Shown: piece by piece, positions 58,466 to 64,000 of the stretch
Position numbering within the stretch: the stretch's first letter is position 1
Layout of the letters: every line of letters starts with the position of its first letter
Assembly (NCBI GenBank): GCA_026225945.1
Contig: JAMJFZ010000320.1
Location: forward strand, 13,157,501 to 13,221,500
DNA from: Cricetomys ansorgei
Lineage: Eukaryota; Chordata; Mammalia; Rodentia; Nesomyidae
Reading direction: 5' to 3'
Length of the DNA stretch: 64,000 bases
Made by a program: the position numbers and the translations under genes
Notes under the pieces: generated by a model
Database searches by the model: none
Told to the model about the DNA's origin: nothing
Seen by the model: only the letters and a program-made list of their open reading frames with translations

Positions 58466-59176
58466 AACATTACTGCAGAAAAGACACAGTTTAAGTAGAA
58501 GGGAGTAAAAGAAGCAGGGAGAGAAAGGAGGAGGTAAGAATTGCTCCTGGACACAATGGGGAGGGGCTGGTTAAGGGACTGGAAAGGCATACAGAGTTTG
58601 CAGAGTGCTGCTCCCACATGCCTGGAAAAGCATTCTTCTATAGGAGGATCAGAATTATACAACTACTAGTCAAATCTTTCATCTGAGACGTAACATATGT
58701 GCTGTGGGCAGATGTGAACATTAAATGTCAAGCCTTGATAAGTCATGACGATGAGTAAGTAGTGTTTTTCTTGACAGTCCTCTTCATATAACCCTGTATT
58801 TTGTTTTCCTCAACACTGCCAAAGCTTCAGGGTCTCAGTGAATCCAATTGCAGGGAACTTGGCTTTGAGAAATGTAAAATGCCACAAAGGTCGGGCATGC
58901 ACAGACCTCCTTACTCTCCCTCCATGAATACAAATGTGATTAAAAGATCTAGAAGAAAACAAATGTCCCTGATACAAGCATTTGATTATATCTGATAATG
59001 TTGGATGAGATCAGAAAATGTATTGGCTCTGCTTCTTGGCCTAATATCAGAGAAGACAAATATAATTCAAGCTCATGAATTTACTGGAAGGAAAAAAATA
59101 ACATGAGACTCAATGCTAGATACAAACACAGATTTGATGGCCAGAAAGGAAGGGCTCAGAAGGATAGATAGTTTTT
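58466..59176. other. Stretch without gene
   Basis: No repeat or exon recognised. Confidence 0.5.
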
Positions 59177-59250
59177 CAGTGCTGGGAATTGAACCCAAGG
59201 CCTCACACATGTAAGCAGATACTCTATCATTGAGATGCTTCCCTAGCCCT
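59177..59250 (-). repeat. ID-like/B4 head SINE fragment (antisense)
   Basis: 'cagtgctgggaattgaaccc', 'aaggcctcacacatgtaagc', 'tctatcattgagatgcttcc' are the antisense of an ID-type tRNA-derived head. Confidence 0.8.
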
Positions 59251-59261
59251 GTGGAAATACT

Positions 59262-59513
59262 GGTTCAGATGAGATGACTTAAAGAGAAATGTACCTCACC
59301 ACCAAGCATGACCACCTGAGTTCAGTCCTAGAACTACATGGTAGAAGGAGAGAACTGACTCCCTCAAGTTGTCTTTTGACTTCTACAGCTGCACCATGGC
59401 ATAGGAGATGCTCCCTCTCCTCCAAACACACACACACCCACATACACACACACACACACATACACACACACACACACTCAAACACATGCACACACACACA
59501 CACACACTATTAA
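59262..59513 (+). repeat. B3 SINE with (CA)n tail
   Basis: 'cctcaccaccaagcatgacc', 'acctgagttcagtcctagaa', 'catggtagaaggagagaact', 'gttgtcttttgacttctac' follow B3. The tail is a long interrupted (CA)n at 59,427-59,507. Confidence 0.88.
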
Positions 59514-59534
59514 ATAATCAATTAATCTGAATAT

Positions 59535-59858
59535 TGCGGTGGTTTGAATGAGAATGGCCCTCATAGGTTCATATATTTGAGTGCATGGTCTCCATTTAGT
59601 GGAATTGTTTGGGAAGGATTAGGAGGCATGGCCTTGTTGAGTAGGTTGGGCCTTATTGGAGGAGGTGTGTTGCTGCAGGTGGGCTGTGATATAAAGCTCT
59701 TAACTACTGCTATAGCGCCATGCCTGTGTGTTTCCCACCATGATGTTCACGGACTAACCCTCCAAAATTGTAAGCAAGCACACAGTTAAATGTTTTCTTC
59801 TCTAAGCGTTGTCTTGATCATGGTGTTTCTTCACCACAATAGAACAGTATCTAAAATA
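59535..59858 (+). mobile_element. ORR1-type MaLR LTR, complete
   Basis: 324-bp LTR beginning TGCGGTGGTTTGAATGAG, with 'ttgggaaggattaggaggca', 'attggaggaggtgtgttgct', 'gtaagcaagcacacagttaa' and a decayed terminus 'tctaaaata'. It is bounded by a perfect 5-bp duplication aatat (59530-59534 and 59859-59863), as expected for ERVL-MaLR. A short internal 'gttgg' region is duplicated relative to the usual ORR1. Solo, non-coding. Confidence 0.9.
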
Positions 59859-59863
59859 AATAT

Positions 59864-60594
59864 AAAATTTATAATAGAAATAAAATATCAAGTGTGGGTT
59901 CTGAAGACAACAGACAGCTGTCTCTGGCATGATCTCTCCATGACATAACTGTGTCACCCATTCTTGGAAGACAGAAGAAAGAACAGGACCAGAACCCACA
60001 TACTCTATCCAGGAGGCACAGAAAGAAAACATAAGTCCAGGATGGGCTTGGAAGTAGAAAGTTCTTAATGGGAAAATATCTAAAGGTTATTCTTTAAGAC
60101 TGAAATCATGCTGAAGTTTGGCAGTGTTTTTCTCTTTTTAAAAAAAGTAATATATTTGAAATAATCACATTGATATTCCCACTTATGGGGTAGAATGTGG
60201 TATTTCAGTGCACATGTGCTAATGTACGTATCAGATCAGGGACCCTGTGCGTCTGTCACCTCAGGTATACATCCTTCCTTTGTGTTGGTAACATTCCAAA
60301 ATCACCTCACTAGACGTTTTGAAATATTTCAATTAATGCTGTCACCCACTGCTATCCTTCTGTGGCATAGCGCATTAGAAGCTCTTCCCACTAACTAACT
60401 GCACCTTTGAAACATGTCAGTCATCCTGTCTTATCCCTCCCTCACACTCCTTCCAGTCTCTGCCAAATACTAGTCTATTTTCTAACTTCTTTGAGGCCAG
60501 CTTTCTTCCTCCTCCTTGTCCTCCTCTCCCTCTCTTTCTCTTTCTTTCTTTCTCTCAGAGAAGTGCATGCATGTGGGCTATGATAGCTGTCCAG
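59864..60594. other. Stretch without gene
   Basis: No repeat recognised; a pyrimidine-rich tract at 60,505-60,557. Confidence 0.5.
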
Positions 60595-60722
60595 AGAGTC
60601 TCAGGAATGTACCTTTCATCTCCTCAGCCATCATACCCAGTATTTAATGTGGGCATTGGCGATCAAACTTATGTCCTCATGATTGTCGGCCACACATTTT
60701 ACCAACCGAGCTATAGCCTCGG
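60595..60722 (-). repeat. B4-like SINE fragment (antisense, old)
   Basis: 'catcatacccagtatttaat', 'gggcattggcgatcaaactt', 'atgtcctcatgattgtcggc', 'ttaccaaccgagctatagcc' parallel the antisense B4 head (…gggtgctggggatcaaac…, tttaccgactgagccatctcc). Confidence 0.75.
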
Positions 60723-60840
60723 TCGTGAGATCAACTTGCACTGCTGAAGTTTTGAATCAAGTAAGAAACAAATGAGTGAGTCGGATGGAAAGGAGAGCGT
60801 CAGCATTGTCCGCTGTTAGCAGACATAGCTTAGGCAAGCA

Positions 60841-60909
60841 GCAGATAGGGAGAGGACTAGAAAAGGTAACGTCGCCTCTTCAAGAGTGGGTAACAGAAGC
60901 CCTGTGGCA
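60841..60909 (+). repeat. Unclassified repeat, copy A
   Basis: About 69 bases that recur at 61,517-61,577 with roughly 80-85 percent identity, including a shared caagagtgggtaacagaagc block. Family not recognised. Confidence 0.7.
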
Positions 60910-60944
60910 CCGTGGCCCGGGTCCACCCTCTGCGCTAGTGACCT

Positions 60945-61124
60945 AGGATGTGTATATGTGTGTGGATATGTGTACGTGACTGCAGGTGTTCACGGAGTCC
61001 AGAAGAGAGTGTCAGATGCCTTAGGGCCAGCAGTTGTGAACTGTCTGACACGAGTGCGGGGAACTTAACTCAAGTCCTCTTGAAGAACAGTAAGCGCTCT
61101 TCACTGCTGAGCCATCTCTCGAGC
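60945..61124 (-). repeat. B3 SINE (antisense)
   Basis: Begins with a short TG-rich tail, then 'gactgcaggtgttcacggag', 'ccagaagagagtgtcagatg', 'gttgtgaactgtctgacacg', 'gggaacttaactcaagtcct', 'gctgagccatctctcgagc'. Nearly full length. Confidence 0.92.
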
Positions 61125-61516
61125 ATATCGTGTCCTAATTCTAAAGACATCCACATTAGATCTCACACAGAACAGCGGCTGCGGGCTTCTGATCTGCCAC
61201 AGTAGCAGAAGAGCAGAGTGGGCACCTCCTACTTCAGAACGATACAGAAGATGGCACACAGGTACACACCTGCTCCTGGTTCCAGGCTTCCACTCAGCTA
61301 ATTCCTTCCTCTTACTGTGGGAAGAAATGAGGAAAGGGTTGATAGAAGGTGGTACCTTTGCAATGTCCTTGAAGCTCAGAAGAAGGGAGTCACCCAGTCT
61401 CCATGCCACTCAATTCTGTGAACATTCTGACTAACCTGAGGCTGATCTAGGAGACCCTGGACATGTCTTAGGGTTCCTTCTCAGAGGCGGTGACTGACAA
61501 GCAACAACCTCCTGGG

Positions 61517-61577
61517 GCAGAGAGGGAGAGGGCTAGGGTAATATCTCTCCAAGAGTGGGTAACAGAAGCACTGTGGC
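61517..61577 (+). repeat. Unclassified repeat, copy B
   Basis: Second copy of the unit at 60,841; it lies 73 bases upstream of LTR-like copy 2. The equivalent position upstream of LTR-like copy 1 lacks it, so it is not simply part of that LTR. Confidence 0.7.
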
Positions 61578-61650
61578 TGGTATTTTCTGAAAGGTTTTTG
61601 AATGATCCCAAGGATGGATGTGTTGACGTGATGGTTGGGATGCTTATTGT

Positions 61651-61956
61651 TGTTGGGGAAGTCTATTTTTAGTTGTGTTTGAAATTGTTTTATGTACTGT
61701 AGGGTGAGGGGCTGTCTAGGGCATTCTGTATTGTTTGCAGGCGTTGGATTTCTGTGGGGGTTGCTTGATTGCTAATGATCTGCGCCTGAGGAGTTCTGAA
61801 TGAATAAAAACACCTGAGCTCAGGGCTCGAGGTTCCACCGTGAGTATGGCACTGGCCATGATGAAAGTTCTCTCTGCTGAGGTCTGGCAGGACTTCCACC
61901 TATGAAAATGCCTCCTTGTCTTCTCGGCTGAGCCACTCCAGCAGATTACTACTACA
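61651..61956 (+). mobile_element. LTR-like element, copy 2
   Basis: 306 bp starting TGTTGGGGAAGTC and ending ACTACTACA, with AATAAA at 61803-61808. It aligns along its whole length with copy 1 (shared blocks include gggtgaggggctg, cctgaggagttctgaat, atgcctccttgtc). It lacks about 12 bases present in copy 1 around 58,288-58,300. No PBS, polypurine tract or internal region adjoins it, so it appears to be solo. Confidence 0.65.
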
Positions 61957-61999
61957 TATTCTGAGAGAGTGGGACCTTTCAAAAGTGAAGCATAATGGG

Positions 62000-62250
62000 A
62001 GATCTTTAAGTAATTGAGAGCATGCCCTGGAAAGGAATTATGGTATCCTGGGTCTTATATACATCTTGGTGGTAAGTGGAGGACTTTCACTGTTTCAGAA
62101 TGATATTCTATCTCAAAAAAGCCCAAAGAAATGGAGCCAACTAATCATAGACTGAGACCTCCAAAACTGTGAGTCCAAATAAACTTTTCCTTTCTGTAAG
62201 TTGATTATCTCAGGCATTTTGTTTCAGAAACAGAAAGCCAACCCAAAAAT
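62000..62250 (+). mobile_element. MaLR-type LTR, 3' part
   Basis: 'actgagacctccaaaactgt', 'gagtccaaataaacttttcc', 'ctcaggcattttgtttcaga' and 'cagaaagccaac' match the 3' end of MT/MLT-like LTRs, including the polyadenylation region. The 5' boundary is uncertain. Confidence 0.65.
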
Positions 62251-63744
62251 GATACAAGACTTAAAACTATGATATTTCACTTAAGATTTTGGGTTACTGT
62301 CTCCTTAGAAACTGTGATGGCCTTGAGCCCCTGGCAAGGCAACATCCAGCTAAATATATTATTACACTGTTTAGCCCGGCCCCATCCCAGCTGATTAACG
62401 GGTTTCAGTGCTCACCTGGCCCTTGGAGGAATTTGGGTTAATAGCACATCTCCAAAAGCAACAGATGTTGGCTTTGCCTTTGAACTCCTACAGGAAGGTG
62501 CTAAACAAAATATCACCAGAGGAAACCAATCAAGAGAGAAAGAGGAACAAAAGAAGGATTTCTGGCATGCCAATTAGGAACTGGCATGCTCCAAGGAGGA
62601 ACCGAGACAGGGGGATAATGGAATGGAACAGGCAAATGGGAATCTAACAGTCAGGAACCTCATTCTGGGGTGAGAAAAATCAAGGATGTAGAACTGCCCG
62701 ATCTCTGCCAAAGGGCAGGTGGGGAGTGCGGTGTTGAGAAACCTGAAGCCATGTGTTCAGCCAAGAAAAATCACTAACTGTCTTGCCAGTTAGTCCTTCA
62801 CAAAAGACCGTGTTCTGTCCACCAGCTGTGGTCTGACAGCATCACTGCAAATGAAGAGAGTTCGCACAGAAGGGTGCAAGGCAGGCAAGGAGGACGTTGA
62901 ATTCTGCTGAAAATGACCTGAGGTCTGAGACATATGTGGAGCTGCATGCTCTGACTCTGCCCTCCATGTGGTAAGATACTGAGCCAATATGAACTAAAAG
63001 CAACGCACAGAACATCTCCAAGTCCGGTTTGTGAGTTTAACTGCTTCTCACATACTCTTCAGGGAGCAAACTGCAGTGGATGCTCTGCCCATGCTTGGCT
63101 CTTAAGTCTCTGAAGCCTGTTCAAAATGGCCATTGTTCAAAAAGTTATTTGCCCAAGATCTTGGACTTGCACTTCAGCCCCTTTCCACCAGATGGTGGTG
63201 GGTTTGTTTAGCAGTCTGCACTCTTAGCTGCAGACTAAGGAGACGGGATTTCGGAAGAAGAGTTTAAAAGACATTCTGGAACCCACCTGAAAGCACACCA
63301 ATTCCATCCTCCTAACTAGTTGCAGTTGAAGCCCCATGTCCTTATGTTTTACAAACTTCTCCCCAGGCACTTCTGAAGCCAGGCTTGGGGAAAGGCTAGG
63401 CTTGGGGAAAGGCTGGTGTCGACCGCCAGCAGCTTTACCAAACTGTTTTTCTCAGAAAATATTAATAACTTCTAGATTAGTGTGAAGTGTATTTTTAAAT
63501 GAAAACATTATATATTATTTCAGATTTCAATCCACACCAACCCTGCAAGACACATGTAAGGATTAGTGAGCTACGCAGAGCAAATAGTAGCATAAATTGC
63601 TTCCCTGGTGTTTGAAAGTTGTTTTAAGATTAACTTCCTACTCTGGGTCTCTAACCAAAACCCTTACTCCTAGTTACTCAACTATCAAAAATTTGTATTG
63701 GCTTCATAAGCACAGGAGCTTTCCATAATACCCCCCTCAGCATA
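62251..63744. other. Stretch without gene
   Basis: No transposon or exon recognised. Contains the perfect 17-bp tandem duplication at 63381-63414 and a ccacca-ga-tggtgg palindrome near 63,186-63,199. Confidence 0.5.
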
Positions 63745-63855
63745 CTTTAAGATGGGGTCTCTTTATGTTACCCAAGCTGGTCTTAAGTGATCCTCCCGCT
63801 TCAAATTCCCAAATATGTGGGACTATAAGGGCGTATCACCATGCCCATCAAGGAT
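63745..63855 (-). repeat. Old 7SL-derived monomer (proto-B1-like), antisense
   Basis: 'gatggggtctctttatgtta', 'cccaagctggtcttaagtga', 'tcctcccgcttcaaattccc', 'atcaccatgcccatca' match the antisense 7SL-derived monomer and resemble FAM/PB1 more than young B1. Confidence 0.75.
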
Positions 63856-63888
63856 CTTTTATACCGTAAGGTCATCCCTATCTTATGA

Positions 63889-63918
63889 GGTGATGATGAT
63901 GATGATGATGGTGATGAA
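63889..63918. repeat. (GAT)n microsatellite
   Basis: About ten GAT units with one GGT variant. Confidence 0.92.
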
Positions 63919-63944
63919 GAATGCCAATAATGCTTTTAAGACAG

Positions 63945-64000
63945 ATCCTAAAGGTCCTGATCCTCTCACCCTCCCAAATATGTTGGAATTATAGGCAGAC
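63945..64000 (-). repeat. 7SL-derived SINE fragment cut by the window end
   Basis: 'cctgatcctctcaccctccc' and 'gttggaattataggcagac' match the antisense B1/proto-B1 end (ctcccaaagtgctgggattacagg...). The rest lies outside the window. Confidence 0.55.

Noticed and set aside
59025..59065. U2 snRNA pseudogene ('gcttcttggcctaatatcag')
   Set aside because: Similarity stops after about 20 bases; no continuation of the snRNA.

Overview
This window looks like non-coding nuclear DNA from a rodent, most likely a muroid. The evidence is the repeat content: 7SL-derived B1 monomers, tRNA-derived B2/B3, B4 and ID-like SINEs, MT-type and ORR1-type MaLR LTRs, and many long (TG)n/(CA)n, (GA)n and (TTTA)n microsatellites. 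CpG is depleted almost everywhere. Copies are mostly old and diverged, no full-length young LINE-1 is visible, and I cannot name the species. No open reading frame resembles a known protein. The longest frames (176, 163, 140 and 121 codons) are mostly low-complexity or polypyrimidine translations, so I annotate no CDS. No rRNA, tRNA gene, CRISPR array or bacterial-type feature is present.

Layout. Bases 1-18,000 are almost free of rodent-specific SINEs; only a MIR near 0.9 kb and a diffuse L2-like tract at 15.0-17.6 kb were recognised. This repeat-poor stretch holds the two CpG-retaining segments of the window: about 4,590-5,330 (dense, island-like) and about 12,540-13,470. The second ends in a CCAAT-box/TATA-box pair with textbook spacing. 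From 18 kb onward the sequence becomes ordinary repeat-rich rodent DNA: B4 at 18.0, 19.7, 21.8 and 34.4 kb; B1 at 25.6, 26.0, 28.6, 33.3, 34.2, 38.8, 48.8 and 49.1 kb; MaLR LTRs at 23.9, 33.2, 41.5, 46.4, 55.3, 59.5 and 62.1 kb; a B2 at 45.4 kb; and a dense cluster of SINEs and LTRs at 59-62 kb.

Repeat-poor islands at about 34.7-36.5, 36.8-37.1, 50.3-51.0 and 54.2-55.26 kb are AT-rich, with homeodomain-, SOX- or RFX-like motifs, and are candidate conserved non-coding elements. Two purely sequence-based candidate exons (42,327-42,507 and 46,253-46,361) have good splice-site consensus but no recognisable protein. The window could be intronic or intergenic next to a developmentally regulated gene or lncRNA; that is inference.

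The least explained structures are a 272-bp element at 27,135-27,406 with near-perfect 24-bp terminal inverted repeats and an internal 49-bp direct repeat, and a pair of LTR-like copies at 58,149-58,465 and 61,651-61,956. Nothing here amounts to a convincing new multi-gene system.
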